Assembly: GCA_001566295.1 (NCBI GenBank) | Contig: KQ964264.1 | Coordinates: 1-64,000, forward strand | Length of the DNA: 64,000 nt | Reading direction: 5' to 3' | Source of the DNA: Microdochium bolleyi | Lineage: Eukaryota > Ascomycota > Sordariomycetes > Xylariales > Microdochiaceae | Shown here: in pieces, positions 1 through 10,330 of the stretch | Position numbering within the stretch: position 1 is the stretch's first letter | Layout: every line of letters starts with the position of its first letter | Translations under genes and position numbers: made by a program | The notes under the pieces: generated by a model | Told to the model about the DNA's origin: nothing | What the model saw: the letters and a program-made list of their open reading frames with translations, nothing else | The model's database searches: none

Positions 1-25
1 GGGGGGGGGGGGGGGGGGGGGGGGG
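1..25. repeat. 25-nt poly-G run at window edge
   Basis: The first 25 bases are all G. This is either a genuine poly-G tract, like those inside the gene desert of this window, or a contig-edge sequencing artefact. It has no coding content. Confidence 0.9.
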
Positions 26-1221
26 CAAGCAATAGATAGTGTTCCTGGATCACGCAGCAGGAATCGGCGCCATGGGTGCTGGCGTGGCGCTCGGGGTCGG
101 ACATTATTGGGCTTCTGAAGTCTGGCAGCCCTTTGCATCTGGCCTGGGGCTTCCCCTTGGAGCTAGCGACGCTAATTTCGGAAAAAGTGGCATCGCGACG
201 GGGACCTGACAGAAGACACACACACGCCCACCACCAAGACACTGGCAGAGCTGCTGCCAGGACGCTACCGACCGCTCCCTGCGGCATCTCCGGGTGGCCG
301 AGCGGGGGCATGCAGAACACCAGCTCAGTTCCAGGCTCATTGGTTATCAACTCCAACTTGGCAAAAGCTGTTCATGGACAAATCATCAATAGATCTCTTC
401 CCATCACTACCCTAGGATACAAAAACAGTTCAACCTCGACTGAAGCCTGTTCAGCTTGCAACGCAGGACTGGCACGCATGATCTGGCAGCCACAACTGAA
501 GTGTGGTGTATCCGTCTCGAGTTCCAACCGCTAAACTCCGAACTCGCCGAGTATGCTTCCACATGGCAGACAGCTCGCTTGATGGCTTCCGTCCGACTAC
601 AGCGAGGGCGCGAGAGCTAGACTGAAGGAGCCATATGTTCACAGCGAGCTTCAGACTTGCGGCAGAGCAGCTTTTCGACGTCTGCGAAACAGCAACCGTC
701 AGTTTCATATGCAAGAAACGTGGCCAGCCCGGAGGGCTCACGCTAGAGGCACCTACATGCAGTAGTGGCATCTAGGTGCGAATGTTCAGCACTATCATCA
801 AGCTGGGCCGCTCCCAGCTCCAGGCTAAAGAGGAAGCACTTCCCATTCGGATAACTCTCCGAGCTCTAGAGACCGCTTGCAATGAACTATTGAGACCCGC
901 GGCAAGTCTCCAGCCAGACTAACGGGTGCGCAGGCTAGATATCCGATAAGCCCGCGTCTAGAAGCCTTTCCTAACACGTCTGCTCTCTATGCCGCAGTGC
1001 ACTTCCCTTGAGCAGCGAGATTGGTACGCATATGCTCATAGATCAGAGCCCGCACTTTCGTGATCGTCGTCGAGGACGGAGAGATAGCTGATCGGCTTCC
1101 GCAACGGGACCTCCGAAAAGTGAGCTTGTCAGTCCGCGCAGACGCGAACTTGCTCAGCAACTTTCAAAGCCTCAGGTTCATGGCCGATTTCGACAAGAGT
1201 CTCGTCAACAGACTGTCCTTC
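26..1221. other. Intergenic, no gene seen
   Basis: Only short overlapping open frames on both strands. None has a recognisable domain, signal peptide or consistent splice structure. The right end is the 3' flank of the hypothetical gene at 1222-1650 on the minus strand. Confidence 0.5.
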
Positions 1222-1650
1222 TCAGCCGTAGCCCATACCCGCCTTGAACCATGCCAACAGATCTCTCTCCTGCATCCGAGTAGCGAACTCGGTGGTGCTT
1301 GTCACCTCCTCGAAGCCAAGCTGTCTGTCGGCGTTGCCACTCCGCATTGTCGCCGTAGGCAGCACTGTTCCGCGAGCATCCTTCGGCGCCACAGCCGGCT
1401 TCTGCACGCATTGGAAGTCCTTGTACCGCAGGCTCTGCACAGTCGCGACCCAGTCAGCCACGCTGGACTCCGCGGTGGCCTCTGCGTACATGATGCCCGG
1501 CGCACCTCCGCTGCGGACGAGGACGTAGGGGACCGCATGCTGCGCCGCTGCCTTCTTGACGCGCTGGAGCTTCTTGCGGCTCGTGATATGGTGCGTGCGG
1601 ATTAGTGCAGTGAAGAGCAGCGCCTTGGGGGCTGCATTGTGCGGGCTCAT
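1222..1650 (-). CDS. Small conserved-looking hypothetical protein, 142 aa
   Basis: Single exon of 142 codons. The N-terminal half is basic and contains a helical Lys/Arg-rich stretch (SRKKLQRVKKAAAQHAVPYV, residues 24-43). A compact segment with RSGGAPGIMYAE and SLRYKDFQC follows, then a charged C-terminal helix ending AWFKAGMGYG. There is no signal peptide or membrane segment, so it is probably cytosolic or nuclear. The ordered mixture of hydrophobic and charged residues across the whole frame is what marks it as coding; the overlapping frames look compositionally random. I do not recognise the family and assign no function. The start is the first ATG of the frame. Confidence 0.7.
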   Translation of the reverse strand: MSPHNAAPKALLFTALIRTHHITSRKKLQRVKKAAAQHAVPYVLVRSGGAPGIMYAEATAESSVADWVATVQSLRYKDFQCVQKPAVAPKDARGTVLPTATMRSGNADRQLGFEEVTSTTEFATRMQERDLLAWFKAGMGYG

Positions 1651-2574
1651 AATGAACCCATCGGGAGCTTGTCTGTAGCAAGGCTTGGTGGCGACGGGTC
1701 GTCGTGCGCAGCTGCGCTCGAGGTCTGGGGCTTCTTCCTTAATTCTGTCCGCTAACCGAGAGCTAGTTGTGTGCGTCTCCTCTGTGGCCGTGGCCTGTGG
1801 GTGTGTCTAGAGGTGCGTGATGATGTGAAGTGGTGGTGCAGTCGGAGTCACTTCTGGCCTCGACTCTTCTCGGGTCCTCTTTTTCGGAGCCGTGGTGCCA
1901 TCGGGTGGATCATGGCGGGCGCCGGGTCAGTCCATCACCTACCTATCTAGCCAACACGGCCGTCGATCACACTATTTACGGAGCACCCCGAGGAAATTCT
2001 CCTTGTGGGATGTTCCTCCTCCATCTCGGGACCGCGCTTGCAGGCTCGAACAGGAAGGTCGCTCTTGAGGGACGAAGGAGCGGGAATGCGGCAGGTCACG
2101 CTAGCACGCCATGCGTGAACAGTGGACGATGTGTGTACCTGTGCGCTGCCTTTCCCCATTAGGTCCATTGGCCAATGCATGCATGTTGATGGTCGACCAG
2201 GCGTGGCATCTCCGTACCGGACCAGTCGGGCAGCACGTACTAGCTAAATGATTCTACGGAGCGGGGTTCTGACAATCCGGTGTTGTGAGCTGGTGAGTGG
2301 ACGGGAGATTCTGTTCACGAGAGACAAGAAATATCAGAATAATTGACAATCGCTCGTGGGGCCTAGACAGACCATGACTTCCTGCGAAGGCACAGCTTAT
2401 CACGGGCAACTCTCGACGCAGCTTATCCCATCAGAACGCCTGGGGAGTGTTCAGAAACTAAGCAACCGTGTACACGCGCACGTGAGACAAACCGGACAGG
2501 GAGTTTCGAGTATCCAATAATGTTCATTGACACGGCTCGTGATTTCCTTATCACAAAAAGTGTCGTCCTGCCTG
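1651..2574. other. Intergenic between two minus-strand genes
   Basis: Contains the promoter of the gene ending at 1222 and the 3' flank of the phosphoesterase gene ending at 2575. No further coding region, tRNA or repeat was recognised. Confidence 0.5.
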
Positions 2575-3964
2575 CTATGGCAGGACATACTCGGGTACAT
2601 GATCCCCGTCGAAGATGTAATGTTTCCCGTCATACGGCGTCTTGACCTTGCCGCCCAGGATGACACCACCCCAGGCCTCCCGCACGCTCTTGAGCACGCC
2701 CTGCCCGCCGGCGCCCACGAGGTTCAGGTTCGGCGGTGGCAGCGCCGCGAGCCTCGTGGTGTGGTTCAGGTTGAGGAACCCCGGGTACGAGACCGAGTTG
2801 TTGACCCGGTCCGCGCCGGGCGGGTCCGCGACATTCTCGTACCCGGTCTTGCCCGCGACGAGCGCGAACACGTTGGCGCCCACGTCGTACCGGCCCAGGT
2901 TGGACAGCTGCCAGTTGTTCTGCACGGTCGAGAGGATCGAGAAGTGCGTGTAGAACCCGTCGTCCTCGGTGCCCCGGAGCTCGGCGGGCACGGCGCTGCC
3001 GAGGAGCAGCGAGGCGATGCGGTTCGGCCGCGCGTAGTCGGCCGTCTCGTCGTACGTGAGCTGGATCAGCGTCCTGACCTCCCTGCCGTTGCTGTTGTCG
3101 CCGTTGAAGATCCTGCTGTTGTCCTTGAGCAGGGGCTGCAGGAAGTCGCGCGACCATTTCGTCGCGTAGTCGAGGGTCGTGTTGTGCCCGTCGTTGAGCA
3201 TGTTGGGAGACAGCATGACGAACTGTGGGAGCGTGCCGGCGGCCAGGCTGCGCTGGAAGTCGTCGAGGGAGAGGACGTTGAGGAGTTTGCGGCCGTGGTT
3301 GGCGATGGAGTCGTAGGAGACAAAAGGGCTGGAGAGACAGCAGCAGAGGTTAGTCCCGGGTCATCCTCAAATCCTCCATCGTGGTGTGAGCGGCAGTTCC
3401 GTACTTGTGTTTCCTGACATAGTCCAGATTCACCCCGTCTTCGCCGATGCTGCCCCTGCCCATGTAACCGGGCCCCGGGATCCCTTCCATCGCAGCAGCC
3501 CAGCTGATCTCCTTCTCGTCGAGTAGGTCCACGATGGTCGAGACATTCTCGGGGATCCGCACGACCTCGTCGTGGTCGAGGCCGAAGTAGTCGCCGCCGA
3601 TCGCGGCGAGATAGTTTGGCTGGCTCGGATGTGTGTGCGCGTAGTACCGTGTCTGCAGGATGCCTTGCTTCCGGAGCTCGGCGAAGGCGGCGTCGGCGTC
3701 GACCTTGTCAAAGTCCTGTGAGGGCAGAGAGTTCAGTATGCTGAGATCAAGGATGGAGGTTTGCCGGCAAGGAGAAAAGGAATATCCCAAGAGCCGGGCA
3801 CGCGGGCCAGGAGTGGTGGGGCTGTGGAGGCTGCTGTAGCGTACCTGATTCTCGAGCCAGATGCTGATGAAGCGGTCGAATGCGCGGCCAGGCACAATGT
3901 CGGCAGCCGCTGCGGCGGTGGCGAGGGCGGCAAGCGCGCCAAGGCGGAACAGATGGCACGCCAT
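2575..3964 (-). CDS. Secreted acid-phosphatase-like phosphoesterase, 394 aa, 3 exons
   Basis: Exons on the minus strand are 3964-3845, 3715-3405 and 3328-2575. Introns of 129 and 76 nt have GTACG donors and CAG acceptors, and the joined frame is 395 codons including stop. Residues 1-20 are a signal peptide (MACHLFRLG then Ala/Leu-rich). The phosphoesterase (PF04185-type) hallmarks follow: IWLENQDFD at 35-43, HPSQPNYLA at 69-77, then MLSPNMLNDG and LTYDETADY in the C-terminal half. This family includes secreted fungal acid phosphatases that release inorganic phosphate from monoesters. Several N-x-S/T sites agree with secretion. The second splice turns a frame that would stop at TRD into HNPFVSYDS, which supports the model. 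The exact substrate is inferred. Confidence 0.9.
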
Positions 3965-4347
3965 GGCTTCGATGTTATGATGCCCGTGTCTGTGCGAGTG
4001 GCAGCATTGTTCGTGACAGAGTCGAGGCACAGACAGGTTGCCAAGGGAAAGTTATGGGCAGGATCAGGAGCTGTCCAGGATCGCGTTCATGACAGCTGAG
4101 CCTCTTCCGCAAATGGTTGGGGTGAGTGGGGATTGGGGGCAGAAGCGGGTCCACTGGGGACCACTTCCCCCGGTCCCTCCTCCGGATGAGGATCTCAAGG
4201 TTGAGGCTCCGACTCTCTCTGAGAACACCTGTGCCATACCTACGCTAGATAAGAGTTACTGTGTAACATATAGATCGCAGGCGAAGTAGTCTCCACCAGT
4301 TGATAATGCAGTACGACAAAGACAACAAGCACAACCCTACACAACCC
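3965..4347. other. Intergenic, promoter of phosphoesterase gene
   Basis: A 383-bp gap holding the upstream region of the phosphoesterase gene and the 3' flank of the membrane-protein gene that ends at 4348. No distinct regulatory element could be named with confidence. Confidence 0.5.
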
Positions 4348-5517
4348 TCAGTTCACCACGTCGCTTGGCCCCTTCGTAGCAACCACTGTCTCGGCCCGAG
4401 CCATTTGCTCCTTATAGATCCTGTATCGGAGATAAGCCAGCCCGGCCGCCAAACTTAGTGCCACCAATGAGCATATCACAATGGCCACAATGATACCAGC
4501 GTTGTTGCTTGCTAGTCCCGCCGCGCCCTGCGGTCCTGAGGTGGAGGTTGGGCTTGAGGTCGGACCTCTTGTCGAGGTAGGCGAGCTGAGACTAGTAGTA
4601 GTCGTCTTGGTCGACCACGCAGACGAGGTAGGTCTTGTCTTGGTTGTGGTGGGGCTGGGTTCTGTTGTAGGACTGCCACCTGGGTCAGACGAGGTGCTTC
4701 GCGTGGGACTCGGCGTTGGGGATGGCGTGGTCGAGGTTGCGGCAGGGCCGTTGTAGCACTTTGAGACTTCTTTCCATGTTTTCGACACCATCTCGTCAAA
4801 CCAGGCATAAGGACTGCCTCTCTGTCGATTTTGGAAGGTATTTGGGTCATTACGGAACTTGAGCTCACTGCTTGTGGCGTTCCCCCTGCGAGATGTGTAC
4901 AGGTTGATCCGTCTGCAACCGAAAGCGAAAGCCGAGTTAGTCGCATTGGCCATCTGGAAGGCATTAGTTGCATCAGTACCATTACAGAAAATGGAAGGTC
5001 AAGTTTACGGAGACCTTACTGTTTGTCTCTCGCAAAGCTCTACAAGCGACAAAGCCAACACGCCGGCCGCCATGCAGTTTGCCTGTGCCGCGACGATATC
5101 TGCATCGTCCGCTTGGCTACCCGCTTTACGGGAGAGGTCATTGGCTGTGGATGCGAACTCATTTGCAGTAGACGCCAGGCTATTGGCGGTCGCAGCGAAG
5201 CCGTTGGCCGCCAGGGCTGCCTGCCACGAAGTTATCGCGAAGACACCAAAAGTTATGGCCAGGCAGAACGCGAGTAGTTGGAGTACGCCATTGTAAATGG
5301 TCTCTGCCGCGATCGGTCTCCTCTGTGCTGCTTGGTGCTGGATATGCACGAGGACTTGTAGCTGCTGCAAAATCTCCCTCTCAATATTGTTGGGGATTGT
5401 CGAAACCACATGCTCTCGTGCAGCACCAGGAGGTGGTGACAATGACTGGCTGTATTCAATGTTCGGCAGAAGCTGGTCCGAAGGCTGTGGGCCGTATTGG
5501 GTCATATCTCCAGCCAT
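4348..5517 (-). CDS. Two-TM protein with Ser/Thr/Pro-rich stalk, 367 aa, 2 exons
   Basis: Exons on the minus strand are 5517-5020 and 4953-4348. The 66-nt intron begins GTAAGG, ends TTCCAG and is phase 0. Residues about 80-98 (LLAFCLAITFGVFAITSW) are a first membrane segment. An Ala-rich amphipathic repeat (ANGFAATANSLASTANEFAS) follows, then a second exon with a roughly 90-residue Ser/Thr/Pro-rich stretch, a second membrane segment (AGIIVAIVICSLVALSLAAG) and a short basic tail. The layout is a cell-surface or secretory-pathway membrane protein with an O-glycosylatable stalk. Such proteins are common in ascomycetes but I do not recognise a characterised family. It is divergent from the Zn2Cys6 regulator at 6370. 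Confidence 0.8.
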
Positions 5518-6369
5518 GAATCAAGTGATGAAGGCAGGAAAGTCCTGATGATTTCTGGGGAGAAGGTGTTTCCCATGCAGTGGAAGACAAGGCGGTTGAC
5601 ATTAAATGACACGGCTGAGAGCCTTACGAACCCTGCACGGGCTGAGCCCACAGCCACAGCCACACACGTCAGGCAGGTTGTGTCGTGTACTCCTCTTGAG
5701 CAAATAGAAGAGACCATGAAGTGCGACAGTCTTCAAGAGTGCGGCCTGGAGGTCTATAAGTTCATATATACTTCAAGGTAAGTAAGCAAGGAAGCAAGTA
5801 CTGAAGTGGTCGAGCATCATGCGCAACCCTCCTTGTGTTGGCTATGTCGACCTCGCGCTCTATTGGGGTCCAATTATAAGGAGCCAAGACATGCTTGATC
5901 TCTTGCCTAAGGTCACCGGATGAAGACGTCGATATGAAGTGGGGCGCGCATTTCCAAACTTGCATAATGCTCTCTGCTTGCGTTTTGTCAAGGCTGGTTG
6001 ACACAGCTGAGGCACACCGGGGGCGGGATGAACCAGGCCAAATCGTCCAGCCAATTGCAGATGTACCCCAGGGTTCGCAGCGTGGGACCCAGGCTGACTC
6101 AGCATTGGTGGTTGTCAAATCTTTCACCACCGTAACGCCGAGGCTTGCTCGGAGATCTGAACACATTGTCACACATCTGCAGCATCTGCCACCGGAGCAA
6201 ACAACTGAGAGCCCGGCTTGCGACGGGGCACCCCAAGTTCAATCAGGCACTCCGCCCGCGTTCTGCGACACTTTTCCCCGGATCCTCCGGCGCCCAGCCG
6301 CCGTCCCTCCGTCCCGGCACCGGGCCTGCGCTCCGTGCACCGGACTTTTTCGACCCCCAGAGCTTCAGA
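5518..6369. other. Divergent promoter region
   Basis: About 850 bp shared by the membrane-protein gene (minus) and the Zn2Cys6 regulator gene (plus). Frames here are short or lack domains. The plus frame upstream of 6370 is open but low-complexity (Pro/Arg) and is best read as 5' UTR. Confidence 0.5.
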
Positions 6370-9088
6370 ATGGCTGATCCCACACATAATGGTGCCGCAG
6401 CTGGCGACGCGAGCAGCAACCACCACGACACCGACGCCGAGGACCACGATCACCATGACGGCGACGACGACGACTCACACGTCGCCGGCTCCTCCGACGC
6501 CCAGGAACCGCCCCGCAAGCGCCAGCGCGTCAGGCTGTCCTGCCTCGAGTGCCGCCGCCGCAAGCTCTCGTGCTCACGTGAGCTGCCCTGTGATCGATGC
6601 ATCAAGTCGGGCACGGCCGACCGCTGCACCTACGAGCCCCGGCCGGGCTCTGTTAGCGGTCCCATTTCGGAGCGCGCATCGTTCGCGCCGGCTGCGCCCA
6701 TGGTGTCGTTCGACCTCGACAGCCGGCACCCGAACCACAACCCTCTGCGCCGCAGCATCGATGCGTCCCTGCTGCGCGAGACGGCCCGCGACCATGACCG
6801 GGTGCGCCGCCTGGAGCTCGAGGTCGCACAACTCAAGTCTGCTCTAGCCAAACAGCATTCTGTCGAGGGGAGCACGGCGGTTGCGTCGCCCGCCATGCAC
6901 AAGGACGCGCGGCCCGAACATCCGCCCGAGCCTGTGGCCCCGATCATCCCGGACAACCCCGACGGCCTCGAGTTCAAGTTTGTGCGTGGGCATAACTTCA
7001 AAACTCGTTACTTTGGCCCGCACAATGCCTGGGACTCGATAATAGAGCTCAACGGGCTCCAGAAGTTTATGAGGGCGACCGCGGACCAGTGGCTCCGTCC
7101 GCTGAACATCCAGAAGAAGGACCGCAACAGGAGACGAGACGACCGCGTCAGACGATTCATGGAACCAGATGTGGAGCTGGAGACGCTGCTGCCGTCCAAG
7201 GACGAGACCGACTCCCTCATCGCAATCTATCTCGATCAGTTCGAGCAAATCCACCGCATCGTCCACGTGCCCACCTTCAAGAAGCAGTATGCGTCCTTCT
7301 GGGACCCGTCAAGGACGAGGTCGGCGGCGATGACAGCGCTAGTGCTAGCCACGATATCCGTCTCGGTGTGTCTGGACATGAACGTGTCCAACAAATTTGT
7401 CGGTGTCAAATCCGGCTCATTCCAGCGGGCGGTCCGCTGGGTCAAGGCGTGCGACAACTGGTACGCCAACCAGAGCCACAAGCATCGCATGCTGATCCAC
7501 TACCAGATTGCCTGCATGCTATACTTGGCGAAACGGGTCAATGTCATCAAGAAGAAGCGGTTTTGGTCAAGTACAGGAGTCCTGATCCGTGATGGCATTA
7601 TCACTGGTCTACACCAGGACCCCGGGCAAATGACTGTGCAAATCTCCCCTTTCTACCAAGAAATGCGACGCCGCCTGTGGGCCACAATGGTCGAGTTTGA
7701 CGTCCAGTCCTCTGTTGACCAAGGGGTACCGACTCTAATGAGCCAGGTCTACAACGACGCAGACGCGCCCAGGAACATTGACGACGATCAATTCGACGAG
7801 GACACCGAGGAACTTCCCGAGTCGAACCCGGACGACGAGTACACACTCTCTTCATACCAGCACCTGAGCCGCCACAGCCTGCCGTTGCGCCTCGAGCTCC
7901 TGCGGATCCTAACGATGTCGCGCCAGGACCTCGACTGGGAGCAGGCACTCCGATACACCGAGCTTCTCACACAGGAGATTGATGCTCTTCCATCGTGGGA
8001 CCTGGACGCGGTGCCCGCCACAGCGGACGACATTCACAAGCCCATCTTAGCGCATACTCTGCTGCACATGCAGCTCAAGCAGTTCTTTATCCCCCTGCTC
8101 CAGCCCTTCGTCAAGCTGAGGTCTGTACATTCAAAGTACCAAATTGCGGACTTTTTGTACTACAACGCTGCGCGGGACATTGTCATCATACATGACAAGC
8201 TCTTCCAGAGGGGCATCCGGTCGCTCAACTTCCTCCGCGAAGACACGATGAACGCGGCAGTCAATTTGTGCAATGTCTCGCTGCGACAACCTAAAGGTAA
8301 GGCCATATAGCTCTTCTCGAAACCCAAAGGATACTTACGACCGCTCTCTTTCATGAACCTGCGCCGCTGACCACGAGAGACACAATGCAGACAATACAAG
8401 CTGGATCATGTCCAACGCACAGGAGACAGTCAGCCTGATCGAGAAGTGCATCGCCATGAAGGAAGACCGGATCTTGCGGTGCGGGCACAACGATCCGTGG
8501 GGCTACTCGTCCATGTGCGCCGCGCTGGGCCTTCTTGAGGCACACCTCGGCACCAAGCCGCTCGAGCAAGCCAAGGCATCCGCCGCCGAGCGGTTCATCA
8601 GCCTGCACTACCGCCTCGCGTCACATCAACAGAGCCCCATCACGAACCCAGGCTTGTCGGGCACGACACCAGGTGCTTCCACGTCGGAGAGTGCCGGATC
8701 AGCGCAGATAGGGACGGGGGTCGGGTACATGGGCCTTGGGAAGGTATTTTACCCCAGACAACTGCGTTTGACGTTTCTTTTGCTGGGAATCTCTCTCTCT
8801 TTCTTGCAAGCGGTCTCATTCTGTATGTCATGCTGACGACCATCCCGTAAACAGCAACCCGTAGCACCGTATCTGATGCAGAACAACGGCAATGGCGTCG
8901 GGAACATGTCCCAGGCCAGCACGCCGTTCCTGCGCGACGGCCTGCCCGTGTCGACGCCCTGGCTACTGCCCTCGGCCACCGACGCCAGCCAGGTGCTTCC
9001 GAACCCGGACTTCAGTCTCGAGGGGCTCGGCACGGACCTGATCGACCTTTGGCCGGACTGGGCGGAAAGCACAGGACCGTTCTCTTGA
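6370..9088 (+). CDS. Zn2Cys6 fungal transcription factor, 837 aa, 3 exons
   Basis: Exons are 6370-8296, 8391-8743 and 8855-9088. Introns of 94 and 111 nt both have a GCTGAC branch site and CAG acceptor, and only these acceptors keep the frame. An acidic His/Asp-rich N terminus is followed by a basic patch (RKRQRVR) and a binuclear zinc cluster with Cys at 58, 61, 68, 74, 77 and 86. A linker coiled coil (RVRRLELEVAQLKSALAKQ) and the middle homology region of fungal-specific transcription factors follow (IYLDQFEQIHRIVHVPTF, MRRRLWATMVEFD). The C-terminal exon ends in acidic/aromatic LIDLWPDWAESTGPFS, a possible activation segment. It is a nuclear DNA-binding regulator binding CGG triplets by family analogy; the targets are unknown. 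The ATG at 6370 was chosen because upstream codons are low-complexity. Confidence 0.92.
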
Positions 9089-9879
9089 GGCGGCATGGGC
9101 AAAGTTGAAAGAGCTTACTGCACTGCGGTAGGTATAAGTCACTATTGGTATAGTATGACGGTTCTTGGGAAAAGTAGAGTCGAGGAGAACTTACCAAGAT
9201 GAGGTCATCTGCCGGGACTGATGTGAAGTTTTATGATTGCAGTCTCTATTAAAAGGGAGCTCAGCGCCTGAAGATACCCAGCTCAATTAAAAGTCCTTTT
9301 TTGTTCCCCAGCCTCCTTTTTCTCCTCGGCTTCTACTCAGGGTGGCACCCTCACAGACCCTGCCTCCTTTCACCAGAGGAAGGCCGGATATTCGCGAGCC
9401 CCGGTGCTGTCACTTGTGACAAGAGACTTTTCATGTTGTAGGCGTCACCCAAGGCCGTAACCACTAAGCGTGAGATGGCCTCTCTGCCACGGCTGGAAGA
9501 AGTAGGCTTCACTACGGAGGCTGTCAACTAGATAACCAGGACTGGGTGATATTAGCTAACACGAACGCAAGTTTGCAGGTCCTCCTGCGCCTGACGAATT
9601 GCGCATGTTGTAAACTCGATGACGATAATACAAATATATTCTCTACAACGTGTCGAGTCCCCTCCTCGATCACAATGTTATAGATGGTCTACTACTCTGT
9701 GGCCCTAGTAGTGAGGATGTCAAGAACGTTGGAGAAATGATCCATGAAGAGTAGAAGAAAGGCCACGCCCGATCACTCGTGGACCAATTTCAGTAAATCT
9801 GCCATAGATTGATCAAGGTTATCCCTGGTATGGAGGGTGCCTCAAAGTGCTCGCAGGCGCCTCGGACTCATCCACGCGG
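9089..9879. other. Left edge of gene desert, no gene seen
   Basis: 3' flank of the Zn2Cys6 gene and sequence without a supportable frame. One splice-acceptor-like string (a CTAAC branch near 9556 followed by a TTTGCAG acceptor) has no convincing donor or coding exon. Confidence 0.5.
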
Positions 9880-10330
9880 CGCGATTATTCAAAGACCACC
9901 CAGGTTTCGATCCGCTCCGGCTGGCTCATACATCTGGTCCAAGACTCGGTTGCACCCCGAAACCAGAACCCATTGTCAGACAGGAGCAGGATCGTGTAAC
10001 CCCGGTTTCGACACATCAACCAACCTAAGGTCGCAGGACAAAAAAAAAAAAAAAAAAAAGCGCGCGATATACTCACGGATAGGCGCCACGCAGCGAACCC
10101 ACGACCTCCTGGTTTTACCGCTCATCTAGCCTACGAATCAGCGATGATTTCACTTTCTGGCAAACACCGCAGCGAACGCCACCTTTATACAACCATCGCG
10201 GATGCGCACTGCTAGCATCGGGAGTCCTGGTGTTGAACCCGACTCGCGTGACAACACACAGAGCAGGCAACCTGCCAGGCGTCATCACGTTTTCGTGGTT
10301 CAAAACCAGGGGACACATATTCCCTGGCAA
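9880..10330. repeat. Decayed tRNA-like / SINE-like repeat cluster
   Basis: Several box-B/T-arm-like motifs lie within 350 bp. On the plus strand are GGTTTCGATCC at 9903-9913, GGTTTCG at 10004-10010 and GGTGTTGAACCC at 10229-10240. Two diverged minus-strand copies of a GTTCGCTGCG core lie at about 10089-10101 and 10168-10180. A 20-nt A tract sits at 10040-10059 and reads as a T run just 3' of the minus-strand motif, like a pol III terminator or SINE tail. No intact cloverleaf can be folded by eye, so these are remnants and not functional tRNA genes. Confidence 0.35.

Noticed and set aside
2527..3417. 296-codon plus-strand frame
   Set aside because: Antisense shadow of the phosphoesterase gene; the minus strand has the conserved motifs and introns.
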